From Distichodus sexfasciatus (lineage: Eukaryota > Chordata > Actinopteri > Characiformes > Distichodontidae), in assembly GCA_032718565.1 (NCBI GenBank), contig JAVGVS010000025.1:2837520-2901519 (forward strand): 64,000 nt of DNA, written 5' to 3'. This document shows, one piece after another, positions 41,601 to 47,110 of this stretch (position 1 is its first letter; the number at the start of each line of letters is the position of its first letter). The position numbers and the translations under genes were made by a program. Under the pieces are notes generated by a model that saw only the letters and a list, made by a program, of their open reading frames with translations, made no database searches and was not told the DNA's origin.

Positions 41601-44600
41601 TGTTTATCTTTATTTGCCACCTCTACTTAGAGACACGACTGCACATAAAGATTAATTGCTTCATTTTGTAGAAGCAGTTGCGGAAAAGACATCAAAATAC
41701 AGGGTTAATTTAGGACTGTTGTTTATGATATAGACCATATAGGCCATATTTGTGCCAGTATGCTATCCATCAAAAACTGAGATACTGACGGTAAGTCCTC
41801 CATGTTGGAAGCTTCTTGTCTGGCGTCCAGAAGGTCATATCCCACTTCATTGTAGATCTCCAGGTAAGAAATGTGGGTGGTGTATACCATGCTACTGTCC
41901 TATAAACAACCATGGAAACATTTTAGCAGTGCCTAAAACATACTGCACACACACACACACTTGACTATACTGTAACTAAATAAGCTTACTGTCTGCTCCT
42001 AAACCCAACCATAACTAAAACCTCAGAAACAAAAATCTAACTTTTGTGTTCTTTTAGTTTCCTTACATCTATTTTAATGCAAATTTGCAGATATCTTAGC
42101 AAAAATCAACTGGAAATGCCTTTTTTGTCCTAAAAGGTAGGTTTGTACCCAATCTGCAGGTGTCCAGTGTAAATTTAGCCTCTAAAATAAATCTACGTAA
42201 CACAATCAGGACATGCTATGTTGAGAGAGATGGAGGCATTTTTACCTCAGCACTCAGAGCGCTTCAAGTTAAAATCAGTTCAACTTCTAGAACAGCGCTG
42301 GGCTCATCAATGTCACTTCTTTCTTGCTAGCCAATCAAAATCGAGGAAGGGGTGGGACATACACAGTCAAGAACTCACTAACAACAATGGCGGCAAATCT
42401 GGCACAGCTGGAAAGGCTTATTTTAGCTTTATATACACAGTTCAAACAAGGCAAAAAAACTAAAATTAGATGATCAATCCCCTAGCTGTTTTCTTGCACT
42501 GTTTATCTCATGTACCCAATCTCAACATCTAGAAGACATGTCAGTATCTAGTTCAAGCGCTGCTACTAATGACAAGATTTCTCTCCATTGTAAAGAGAAT
42601 ATTGTTGGCTAAACTACCAATCCCAAAGGAACACGTTACAATGTTTACATGAAATAAGAACGAACATGGAAATGCCCAATGACGATTTTCATAACAGCAA
42701 CAACAAGCGCTGAGAGAAGTGCTGACAAAGTGCTCTGGAAGTGAGCTTTTGACACGTTTGGTAGACACATGTCCTAAAGCTTGACTACATTTACAACTGA
42801 CATGACATTAACCTGAGGAAACATTTGTATGCTTTTAGTTTTTTAACTTAATGCTATATTTTTCCTTGATGACTGGTTCTTATATACAAATATGTCCTCA
42901 CAAAGCACAAAAAAGTTTGGAAAATCTTGACAGTGAATTTTCTCATCATTGAGAGGCCCTCGTCTGAAAACCTGCCCTTCTTAGCAACATACCAATTTTA
43001 CAGTGAAAAAGTGAAATCCAACCTAACCTGAGAAAAATGTTGATACAGGTAGGAGAGTGTCCGTGGGATGATGCCTCGATCACTGTATTGCTTTGGACCT
43101 CCAGTGATAGTAAAGGTCTTGCCACTGCCAGTCTGTCCGTAAGCAAAGACTGTGCCATTATAACCTGCCAGGAAACTGGAGACAGATAAACAAGATAGTT
43201 AACAAAATCATTAACTGATTTTTAGTTCAACTTCTGAGATAAAATACAACGATGTTTTGAGTATGAATGACGGTCATTTTTGTGTCTGTCTAAGCACTGA
43301 ATGAAAAGTCATGACCCTTAAAAACTGCTCAAAACCGCTGACAGTGCCTGTGAGTACTTAGCTCAATGGATCCTGACATTCCAAAACACCGGGGATAAGA
43401 AAAAAACGCTCCGAGGCCTTAATAGCCATGGAGACAGACATACGACAGAAACTAGCATCCATGAACCGCCCTGAACTCGGATGAATCGCACAGAAGTCTT
43501 TCTTCAGCATTCTGGCACTGACAGCACGCGCTCATGGTGCCATTCAGGAAACTTTAGCTACATTTAACTTGACTGCACATCAATGGAGATTCCAAAATAA
43601 TCCTAGTGGTTACAAGCTTTTTTCCCCCTGCGCTGAACATGCCAGATAAGAATCCCATCTCCCATACCATAAAGCATGATGTATGGAAAAGATATAATGC
43701 CATGATTCCACAGTAATGTTTTCTTCCACCTCTCATCATGTGTCTGGAAGAGGATATATATTAGTTACAGTGTGAGTAATACTACTTGGTTTTGTTTATA
43801 AATTGCTGTAGGGATTGGTGATGAGCTTCTGGAGGAGGAAGACCGTCATTCCTCTGATATTTATATTTAAACTCAGTTACCACTGCCTTATCTTGAATGT
43901 GACTAGATCATAAAGGGGCAGTTTGACATTTATGAAATCAACATGCTATTTCTAGGTGGCAAAATCTAATTTCGTAAGTTACTGGCAATCATGACTTAAT
44001 GATAGCATGATTCTGTACAATTTCACTGGACAACTGAGGCCGAGAAGGATAAATGCATTATAATATTAACTGAAGATAATAACATTTGTATAAACTAATA
44101 CTAACCAAATCCCATTACGGCTTACACACCGAGTTGGTTACAACTGATTCACAACAGGACAGCCTGGAAGGGTAATTATACTGGAAATTGTCATAAACTC
44201 TTCTAATAAGCACAAACACAGACTCATGGGCAAGTTCCTGGGTTCTGTCTGCTTTTATAAAGAAAATGGTCATCACCCGACTCATCTATAAATGAATGAA
44301 CAAGCAAGTTTGGCCCAAAAATAACTATGGGAGGCTTTGAGTAATGCGGCTGGCATCCAGCTGAATTCTGGGAAGATTTTGTAAAGTTTTAAAAAGACAA
44401 GCTGGTCTTCCAACCCACATGAAGGGTGGGGTTTTAAGCACACTCCAAATGGAGAAGGGTAATGCAAGAGATGATCTTTTAATATAGGCTAAAGAAAAGC
44501 AGCTATTCTTCATGGTCATTTTGGCTCATTCACTGCTGAAGAGATTTGGTAGCTACGGAAACACTGAATAGAGAGAAAAACTAGTCTTGTCTTTTAAAAC

Positions 44601-46795
44601 ACTAAAATGCAAGTAGCTTTGTCAGTGACATGCAAATAAATGCTTTTCTCAGATCTGACAGTGGCACTGTTCCCAGATTCACAGAAACATACTAAGATGT
44701 CCTTTGCTTTGCTCCAAATCATCCCATATGGTTCCAAATCTCTTGATATGATGAAAAAAGAGCCAAATGTGAACAGTTAAATGGAATGATACTAATGCGG
44801 TATGGTGTGTTGCACTTATTTATTTCATCACATCCCACAGGTACCACAGGACACTTTCAGAGGTCTTGAACAGTGCCTTTTCTGGTCAACATGTGGCACA
44901 ATGGAAAAGAAATAGCATGTCAGGATAAATTTGTTTATAAATTATTCAAGAAGTGAAAAAAATCCTTCTGTTTTATTTCGTCTGAGAGTGTATTAAGAAA
45001 AGATAAGATTAACACTGCATGAGTTAAATTATAAAGTTCAAAATTAAAACATGAATGAATGAATGAATGGATCTAAAAATACAATACTCACCTATCAGCT
45101 ACAGGTTTCGCAATTGTTTCAAAGATCTCATCTTGTTTAGTTGCTTGATCAAAAACCTTTTGAAATCTGTAGGAAAAAACATTTAAAAGAATCAGAAAGT
45201 GCATTTAATAAAGAAAAACTAATTTATTTTCTAAGTGTTTCTCCAGATCTGCAGTTAGTTCATTCATGTTGGCATGAAGGCAATTCTGCTAAAGCAAATT
45301 CTAAAAGGGTTAAGTCTACTTCAAATTAAATCCCAGTTGAAAGTGGCCAAGTTTTATTATTCATTCAAAACACTCTGGAATAAATGTGTTTATAACCAGC
45401 CTAGGCATTTGACCATTGTGCTCCACCCAGTTGCACACGGCCATTTTCTTTGGGAGAAGATGGGAATCAACAGCCATAAATGTGGGATTTATTTTCAAAT
45501 AGCAAATGGGACTTGGGAAACCTATTAAAGTTCTGTGGTTTGCACAGTCCAGTATTGATGCTCACAACTGTGAACTTTAAATGTACCCTGCCCAATGGCT
45601 AAACTCATGAGTGTATTTGAATAGAATAAACCAGATGTTTCATCTACTGTTGACTCAGATGACAGTGTGAGTCCAAATGACCAGCGCTGAAAAGTACTGT
45701 GCTTTATTAGTGACCATAAATTCACAAATCAGAGTATTGTCCGTATAAAAGTTTAATACTCCAAGTAAGCTATTTGAAAAATACATTATGGGACAGCGAG
45801 TGCATTTTTTAACATGTCTATGTGAACTGATCTCCGGGCCTATTTTCACCTGAATCTGTAGTTCTCTCTCTTGTTGTTGATGAAGCCATCTGCCAGATCC
45901 CTTGGAACTACGAATTCCAGGTTCCCCCCACTGTTCTCCTCATTTTCCACTGAGTAAACCTGGCAAAACTTTCTCATTAAAGACAGCCAGTGATGTTTAG
46001 CCATCCAACACAGATCCCATAACTGTTTTTTCAACATTGATCATATTGATCTTTAGACTTGAGACTTTCTGAATGGTTGTTCCACCCAAATGTGTCAATG
46101 CCAATGAAAGGTTACCATATTACACTCCTTGGTTTACATGCCATTTAATCTAAATACTTAACAAACTGTCTCACGTGTGACAAATTGTGTCCAATTTTTC
46201 CACAAGCTTAAAGGAGATGTTAACAGACCCATTCAATATTTCTGCCAAATTTGTTTGCAGTTTGTAGTTGTCTACAGAGTTGCTTCTGGACTTAAATGTA
46301 TGTTAACTACTATATAAAACTATGTTAGCACTATATAAAGATGCTTTCGTGTTCACCGCATCTTCAAGAGAACAGGTGCAAAATAAATAACAGTGTACAT
46401 TTTCATTTATTTAGCATTCTCTTGTCATTGTAACATTTCATCAGTTTAATGAGGGTCATTTGTGAGTTAACGAGTAAGGGTTCTTCTTCCCCTGATAACA
46501 GTTTTGTGTTAGGAATATTTATGTATTTTTTTTAAATATATTTTATAATATTTAATTATAAAAATATAAACATATTTAAACATTTATATTAAACACTCGT
46601 TTTTATAAGCCATAAAAAGTCCACACATAATAAGAAGTTGCTAAAGAGAATAAAAGCTAAAAGCGGACTTTCAAAATGTGACACCTCGCCTGCGTAACTT
46701 ACGGCGGCTATTATTGTATTTTAAAACTACAACTCTGAGGCGGATTTCTTTGATGGTTTAACGCGAGCAAATATTTGAATCGTATGCATCACCAT
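1433..46795 (-). CDS. kif6: kif6, kinesin-6-like motor protein KIF6, 21 coding exons (whole gene span)
   Basis: KIF6 is a microtubule motor of the kinesin superfamily; work in fish and mammals ties it to motile/ependymal cilia and straight spine development (established knowledge). The family call rests on exon-by-exon similarity to remembered vertebrate KIF6: IQIFARVKP in the start exon, VPRDLADGFINNKRE, the P-loop GQTGSGKT, DQNIHLKNLSL, LLFLGDTNRMIAE, NQASTRSHCIF, HLVDLAGSERV, GGNCMTTMIAT, ELAMVTGEQR, QEAFEMF, IEHLQHLL and the C-terminal PLTGD..DKDI..FIKAR. Exons 2-21 sum to 2193 nt with matching phases at every junction and no internal stop. The product is about 751 aa with the start exon. 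Order: motor (exons 1-10), short coiled coils, a low-similarity linker (exons 12-13), coiled coil with conserved WW (exon 18), tail. Coordinates give the outer limits; the exons are listed separately. Uncertain points are the exon 1 donor and whether exon 21 is terminal. Confidence 0.95.
2025..2416 (+). mobile_element. Short Tc1-like element, non-autonomous
   Basis: Inverted ends AAACAAAGAATGCTTTC (2051) and GAAAGCATTCTTTGTTTAC (2355). The interior TTTGGTGTGACCACCCTTTG and GTTTTTGAAGGAACTCGGC is a very common fish repeat. It ends close to exon 20. Confidence 0.65.
2482..2565 (-). CDS. kif6: kif6 exon 20
   Basis: Encodes SSTTLQTHAINTQDRKQRDL then ATPSTDP, a Ser/Thr-rich tail like the KIF6 stretch KQSSTSTPLEDSIP. 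Acceptor GTTTTAG, donor CCGAA|GTAAAT. 84 nt, phase 2 on both sides. Placed by phase continuity between exons 19 and 21. Confidence 0.78.
3243..3313 (-). CDS. kif6: kif6 exon 19 (NAGNAG acceptor)
   Basis: Encodes (Q)EQRKESTVMRLTPDTSSYRPF then S. The acceptor reads TTTTTTCAGCAG, so the exon can begin at 3313 (CAG kept) or 3310 (one Gln lost). Donor GCAG|GTAAAA. Phase 0 in, phase 2 out. The tail is poorly conserved, so the call rests on splice sites, phase and open frame. Confidence 0.8.
3425..3600 (-). repeat. tRNA-derived SINE, second family (tail and body)
   Basis: In reverse: TTTGTCATTGTAAACAC, CACAGCACAGCGCACAGTGC, CTCTGCATTTGACCCATTCA, CAGGGAGCTGTGTGTGGGG. Head missing. Confidence 0.75.
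3600..3720 (+). repeat. SINE fragment, CTGGATAAG-tail family
   Basis: CCCCAAGTTGCTGTCAGGG and the tail TTGCTCTGGATAAGAGCG, then AAATGCCATAAATGTAATG. Directly abuts a reversed SINE of another family at 3425-3600. Confidence 0.75.
4018..4153 (-). CDS. kif6: kif6 exon 18 (coiled coil with WW)
   Basis: Encodes YERIREKLKGLKTEIEHLQH, LLQKSKIKLQREFDEWWLQE, IARIQ. This is the strongest tail match: RLKALKVEIEHLQLLMDKAK and KLQKEFEVWW in KIF6. Heptads are clear. Acceptor TTTTAAAATAG, donor CAG|GTAAGA. 136 nt, phase 2 in, phase 0 out. Confidence 0.95.
4232..4310 (-). CDS. kif6: kif6 exon 17
   Basis: Encodes MTGEQSKKSDTTEKAIRHQI then NEEKR. RHQINEEKRRY aligns with KIF6 RSQLEEEKRRY. Acceptor CATTTCAG, donor GGAG|GTCTGT. 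79 nt, phase 1 in, phase 2 out. Confidence 0.9.
5287..5313. repeat. (ATA)n microsatellite
   Basis: About nine ATA units. Confidence 0.85.
5602..5668. repeat. (CA)n then (CT)n microsatellite
   Basis: CACACACATACACACACGCA followed by CTCTCTCTCTTTCTCTCTC. It gives spurious Thr-His and Val-Cys ORFs on the two strands. Confidence 0.9.
6254..6700 (+). repeat. LTR-like interspersed repeat
   Basis: Starts TGTCATGGCTCCCCCAGG and ends CCTGCGTATGTGACA, with an AATAAA-type signal (TTTTAATAAAAGCTTGC) near the end. TG..CA ends and size suit a solo LTR, but I see no clear target duplication. A similar TGTCATGTCTCA..AATAAACTG unit is at 15994-16255. Confidence 0.4.
6710..7072 (-). repeat. V-SINE (DANA/mermaid-like), near full length
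   Basis: Tail ATTCATTATCCGAACCAC at left; body GGAGCCTATCCCGGAAAC, CCTTTGGACTGGGAGGAAAC, CAAACTCCACACAGAAAGG; B box as GGTTCGAACCC; head GCACTAACCACTGCGCCACC at right. It produces the long apparent ORF in this stretch, which is not a gene. Confidence 0.82.
7345..7520 (+). repeat. SINE fragment, CTGGATAAG-tail family (diverged)
   Basis: Body CCCCAAATTGCTCCAGGGAG followed by CTGTCCCTGTAATTAGG and a decayed tail. Intron between exons 16 and 17. Confidence 0.5.
7687..7737 (-). CDS. kif6: kif6 exon 16 (micro-like, 51 nt)
   Basis: Encodes ELKKQLEKRRMQMAVQ, a basic helical stretch aligned with KIF6 HLKEEITQRHIQQVAL. Acceptor TGTCCTTCAG, donor CAGG|GTAGGT. Phase 1 on both sides, so a join that omitted this 51-nt exon would also stay in frame. 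Confidence 0.88.
8500..8825 (-). repeat. V-SINE (DANA/mermaid-like), head truncated
   Basis: CATTCATTAACTGAACCAC, GGGAACCGGAGCCTATCCC, a short CA run, TTTTAGACTGTGGGAGGAAA, then CCTTGCTGTGAGGC, where it stops. Confidence 0.8.
12400..13585 (+). mobile_element. Decayed L2-like LINE 3' end
   Basis: A short frame with CKRCK..ALTEKI..QE resembles LINE ORF1 fragments. Then SSLHWLPV and, through stops, DYKILLL, GDRAF, LWYKLP, VFKSRL: the C-terminal end of a LINE reverse transcriptase ORF. The 3' part has TTTTTCCTTGCCACTCTGG and ends AATAAAATTGAACTGAATTG, the repeated tail of fish L2-type elements. Multiple stops, so inactive. Confidence 0.65.
14817..14872 (-). CDS. kif6: kif6 exon 15
   Basis: Completes Arg and encodes IAEAKGLGEQLKEIKNGV, matching KIF6 FSEAKALGESINEARSKI. 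Acceptor CTTCCACAG, donor GTCT|GTAAGT. 56 nt, phase 2 in, phase 1 out. Confidence 0.92.
14985..15087 (-). CDS. kif6: kif6 exon 14
   Basis: Encodes PELFMDRQEAFEMFSRRHED then HLTISDNKAILKE, matching KIF6 QEAFEIFKRDHADSVTIDDNKQILKQ. Acceptor TTCTCCTTAG, donor AGAG|GTGAGT. 103 nt, phase 1 in, phase 2 out. Confidence 0.94.
15994..16255 (+). repeat. LTR-like interspersed repeat (second)
   Basis: Starts TGTCATGTCTCAACCCAC, has TTAATAAACTGAACTCACAC near the end and closes ACGACAACA. Same plan as 6254-6700. Confidence 0.35.
17522..17600. repeat. (AT)n microsatellite
   Basis: About 39 uninterrupted AT units. Confidence 0.95.
22740..22925 (+). repeat. tRNA-derived SINE, second family (decayed)
   Basis: GGCAGTTGGTAGCTTAACAG and CATTGTGGTACAGTGCTG. 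A tail remnant GAGTTCACAATGAAAAATAA sits at the matching place in the duplicate (about 54430-54470). Confidence 0.65.
24559..24708 (-). CDS. kif6: kif6 exon 13, carrying a SINE tail in the reading frame
   Basis: Encodes VLLNMLKKEKSAKCCKCKLK, VEEGKACQASASAGDVACQS, SLQSSSSTA. NMLKKEK is KIF6; SAKCCKCK is read from a SINE tail (24654-24677); beyond it similarity to KIF6 is weak (KACQASASAGDV against KKAQEALHLAGM). I placed the donor at GCTG|GTGAGG because it fits the phase of exon 14 and is kept in the duplicated relic. A second in-phase donor, ACAG|GTCTTT near 24488, would add about 24 codons. 150 nt, phase 1 in, phase 1 out. The mammalian protein has a longer linker here, so a further exon could be missed. 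Confidence 0.82.
24654..24677 (-). repeat. SINE 3' tail inside kif6 exon 13
   Basis: All 24 bases agree with the teleost tail read GTCTGCTAAATGCTGTAAAT(GTAA) on the minus strand, the same as the end of the SINE at 58895-59095. TGAAGAAGG occurs on both sides, compatible with a target-site duplication. The exon 13 relic in the duplicate lacks it. Confidence 0.8.
24709..27433 (-). other. kif6: U12-type (minor spliceosome) GT-AG intron of kif6
   Basis: Read on the minus strand, the intron starts GTATCCTTAC, an exact match to the U12 donor core TATCCTT, and ends CCCTTAACCCAACTGTCCAG. CCTTAAC matches the U12 branch-site consensus TCCTTAAC and its branch A is about 13 nt from the terminal AG, the short spacing typical of this class. 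No long pyrimidine tract is present. Using this donor gives ..RDSEI-S-VLLNMLKKEK, which lines up with KIF6 RDNEINILVNMLKKEK; no U2-type donor gives that join. Confidence 0.88.
25183..25265 (-). repeat. SINE fragment, CTGGATAAG-tail family
   Basis: TATTTACAGCAATTTTATCC, AGAGCGACTAACATTTTCC, CAACCTGGGGTTAAGGG. In the intron after exon 12 (between exons 12 and 13). Confidence 0.6.
27434..27551 (-). CDS. kif6: kif6 exon 12 (before a minor-class intron)
   Basis: Encodes VRVQSAQEAIPNSPQTSSSI then PDAEVEKLKNVISQRDSEI. The last part matches KIF6 KLRDILKQRDNEI. Acceptor ATTTTGTAG. The exon ends ATCA|GTATCCTTAC, the only in-phase solution, and that donor is the U12-type consensus. 118 nt, phase 0 in, phase 1 out. 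Confidence 0.9.
27893..28195 (+). repeat. V-SINE (DANA/mermaid-like), near full length
   Basis: Head GGTGGCACAGTGGTTGGCG, B box GGGTTCGATTCCC, CTGTGTGGAGTTTGCATGC, GGGATAGGCTCCGGC. It lies about 350 bp upstream of kif6 exon 12 in its intron. Confidence 0.82.
28222..28440 (+). repeat. V-SINE 3' part, second copy in tandem
   Basis: Begins within the body (CAAAAGCATGCACTATAGG) and runs to the tail CGATAGGAATTAAGCGG then GAATGAATG. It sits directly after another V-SINE in the same orientation. Confidence 0.7.
30085..30275 (-). repeat. V-SINE head and body fragment
   Basis: CTGGACTGTGGGAGGACC, GAAAACCCACACGAACACGG, CAGGACCTTCTTGCTGTGAG and GCGACAGCGCTGACC. Confidence 0.7.
30285..30480 (+). repeat. 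tRNA-derived SINE, second family
   Basis: AGCTGGTAGCATAACAG, B box GGTTCGAATCC, CTGCTCCCCGG, a short GTGCT tandem, then GAGTTTACAATGACAAATAA. Follows a V-SINE fragment directly. Confidence 0.78.
31030..31135 (-). CDS. kif6: kif6 exon 11
   Basis: Encodes LEKQVAAFLDDSDPDGTLDL then GSDMRKIYYCFSILK, parallel to KIF6 LEKLITSFLEDQDSDSRLEV..ADMRKVHHCFHHLK. Acceptor ATTTGTAG, donor AAG|GTATTG. 106 nt, phase 2 in, phase 0 out. Confidence 0.95.
33066..33169 (-). CDS. kif6: kif6 exon 10 (neck)
   Basis: Encodes LIARMKKEIQRLKAELAMVT then GEQRSDDLTQDEIQ, matching the KIF6 neck region (IKRLQKEIQELKDELAMVTGEQR). It is charged and heptad-like, so likely coiled coil. Acceptor TGCTCTGCAG, donor AGAG|GTGTGT. 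104 nt, phase 0 in, phase 2 out. It is separated from exon 9 by a 4.7 kb intron. Confidence 0.95.
33450..33570. repeat. Interspersed repeat fragment with GAA run
   Basis: AAAGTCAAAGTCAAAGTAAA then CTTTATTGTCATCTCTTC is a common fish repeat end. It is followed by a GAAGAAGAT/GAAGAAGAA run. Confidence 0.5.
35525..35692. repeat. Degenerate GGTCTT/GGTCTC hexamer array
   Basis: About 25 imperfect units of GGTCTTGTCTTGGTCTCG type, pyrimidine-biased on one strand. Confidence 0.85.
36022..36125 (-). repeat. SINE fragment, CTGGATAAG-tail family
   Basis: Tail and body only: TTTACGGCATTTAGCAGATG and GAGCAACTTGGGGTTAAGGG. A matching decayed tail lies at about 59600-59650 in the duplicate. Confidence 0.75.
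37575..37775 (+). repeat. SINE, CTGGATAAG-tail family (diverged)
   Basis: Head with a B-box-like GTAGGTTCAAATTCCAG, body CCCCAAGTTGTTCCATG, tail GTCACTCTAAATAAAAACAT. It sits about 60 bp from the donor of exon 9. Confidence 0.55.
37834..37920 (-). CDS. kif6: kif6 exon 9 (end of motor core)
   Basis: Encodes ESISTCRFAQRVAMIKNQAV then QNEELDPSL. E...T.RFA.R...I.N is the last helix of the kinesin motor leading to the neck linker. Acceptor TGTCTCAG, donor TTG|GTAAGT. 87 nt, phase 0 on both sides. Confidence 0.96.
38106..38249 (-). CDS. kif6: kif6 exon 8
   Basis: Encodes VITALSEKNRSHIPYRNSVM, TSVLRDSLGGNCMTTMIATV, SVERSNVD. HIPYRNS..T..L.DSLGGN is the L12/alpha-5 microtubule-binding part of the motor. 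Acceptor GGTTTCAG, donor GAC|GTAAGG. 144 nt, phase 0 on both sides. Confidence 0.97.
38351..38557 (-). CDS. kif6: kif6 exon 7 (switch I and switch II)
   Basis: Opens with TPMNQASTRSHCIF, where N..S.RSH is switch I, and continues to KLHLVDLAGSERVGKTGVGG, where DLAGSE is switch II. Both sense the gamma phosphate of ATP. It ends EAKYINLSLLYLEQ. Acceptor CACTTTTAG, donor CAG|GTCAGG. 207 nt, phase 0 on both sides. This is the longest exon and the clearest proof of a kinesin. Confidence 0.97.
39455..39672 (-). repeat. tRNA-derived SINE, family with CTGGATAAG tail
   Basis: Same family as 58895-59095: tail TTTAGCAGACACTCTCATCC at left, CAACTTGGGGTTAAGGG in the body, tRNA-like head ending CTAACCGCTAGACCACCACC. 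Inserted within the duplicated block that continues on either side; the partner copy at 63.8 kb lacks it, so it is younger than the duplication. Confidence 0.78.
40212..40547. mobile_element. MITE with GGTGAATCC ends
   Basis: Left end GGTGAATCCCATTT and right end GAAATTGGATTCACC are inverted repeats. The next inner parts also pair (CCCTACTCCTTAGCC with GGGCTAGGGTAAGGGTAGGG). No transposase. It lies in the intron after exon 6, 33 bp from the donor. Confidence 0.65.
40580..40709 (-). CDS. kif6: kif6 exon 6
   Basis: Encodes KVTIMEDTDQNIHLKNLSLQ then PSANEEEALNLLFLGDTNRM and IAE. NLLFLGDTNR corresponds to the L..G...R stretch before switch I. Acceptor AACAACTAG, donor GAG|GTGAGG. 130 nt, phase 2 in, phase 0 out. 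A short inverted-repeat element ends about 30 bp into the intron after the donor. Confidence 0.96.
41790..41899 (-). CDS. kif6: kif6 exon 5
   Basis: Encodes DSSMVYTTHISYLEIYNEVG then YDLLDARQEASNMEDL. SYLEIYNE is the conserved kinesin motif in the central sheet and YDLLD follows as in KIF6. Acceptor TTTATAG; donor CC|GTCAGT, weaker than consensus but the only one in phase. 110 nt, phase 0 in, phase 2 out. Confidence 0.93.
43028..43175 (-). CDS. kif6: kif6 exon 4 (P-loop)
   Basis: Contains the nucleotide-binding P-loop: GYNGTVFAYGQTGSGKTFTI, then TGG and SDRGIIPRTLSYLYQ. GQTGSGKT is the Walker A of kinesins and binds ATP phosphates. Acceptor CTGTCTCCAG, donor TCTCAG|GTTAGG. 148 nt, phase 2 in, phase 0 out. 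Confidence 0.97.
45092..45166 (-). CDS. kif6: kif6 exon 3
   Basis: Acceptor TTTTTTCCTACAG, donor ATAG|GTGAGT. It completes an Arg codon and encodes FQKVFDQATKQDEIFETIAK, the motor segment just before the P-loop where kinesins carry F-x-x-VFxxxxxQ-x-x-VF. Phase 2 in, phase 2 out, 75 nt. Confidence 0.95.
45850..45959 (-). CDS. kif6: kif6 exon 2
   Basis: Acceptor TTTTGCCAG precedes GTTTACTC; donor is CAG|GTGAAAA. It encodes VYSVENEENSGG followed by LEFVVPRDLADGFINNKREN, matching the KIF6-specific insert after the first strand of the motor. Phase 0 in, phase 2 out. Open frame upstream of the acceptor gives an apparent ORF with its own Met, but that part has no KIF6 similarity. Confidence 0.93.
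46733..46795 (-). CDS. kif6: kif6 exon 1 (initiator methionine, start of motor)
   Basis: ATG at 46795-46793 opens MVMHTIQIFARVKPSKKSASE, the same register as the KIF6 N-terminus (MVKQTIQIFARVKP). IQIFARVKP is the first beta strand of the kinesin motor. The homologous frame runs to GAG at 46733 and is then closed by TAG at 46729-46727. Exon 2 needs a phase-0 donor, but no GT follows GAG. The nearest GTs (after TCAGA or GAGTT) are in phase 2, and a perfect GTAAGT donor lies at 46702-46697, beyond the stop. So the coding identity is firm and the 3' edge is not. Confidence 0.75.
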
Positions 46796-46919
46796 TTTAC
46801 AAGCACCCACTTTTTGTTTGGTCTTATGTTAAATCAGGATGCACTACATTAAGACAATTTTTTTTATCTGGTCCGTCTTCTGCTCGAGTGAATCATCACT
46901 TCACCTGTGTTTGTAGCAG

Positions 46920-47110
46920 TTTTAACTGGAAATTGAGGCGGGGTTTTTAGTCTCCGAGGCGGAAGTGGTAGGTGATTGGTTGAGGTTGGATAAACCCGCC
47001 CTCCTGATTATTTATTAATCTTCAACACCAGCAAGCGCCGCGTGACTGTTTTGTCTCACCTAACGCGAGTGGCGTCATATAACTTTAACGTTATGCTAAT
47101 CGGTGATCGT
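46920..47110 (-). promoter_or_regulatory. kif6: kif6 promoter region, CpG-enriched
   Basis: The only local cluster of CpGs and GC boxes in the window lies just upstream of the start exon. It has a GC-box-like GAGGCGGGG (46937), an ETS-type GGCGGAAGTGG (46960), a CCAAT box (ATTGG on +, near 46975) and CGCGAG/CGCCGCG steps to 47075. No clear TATA and no convincing RFX X-box was seen. Role inferred from position and motif mix. Confidence 0.55.

Noticed and set aside
45846..46037. Alternative start Met in an extended exon 2
   Set aside because: The extra 26 codons have no motor similarity and lie upstream of a good acceptor; kept only as a remote option given the exon 1 problem.
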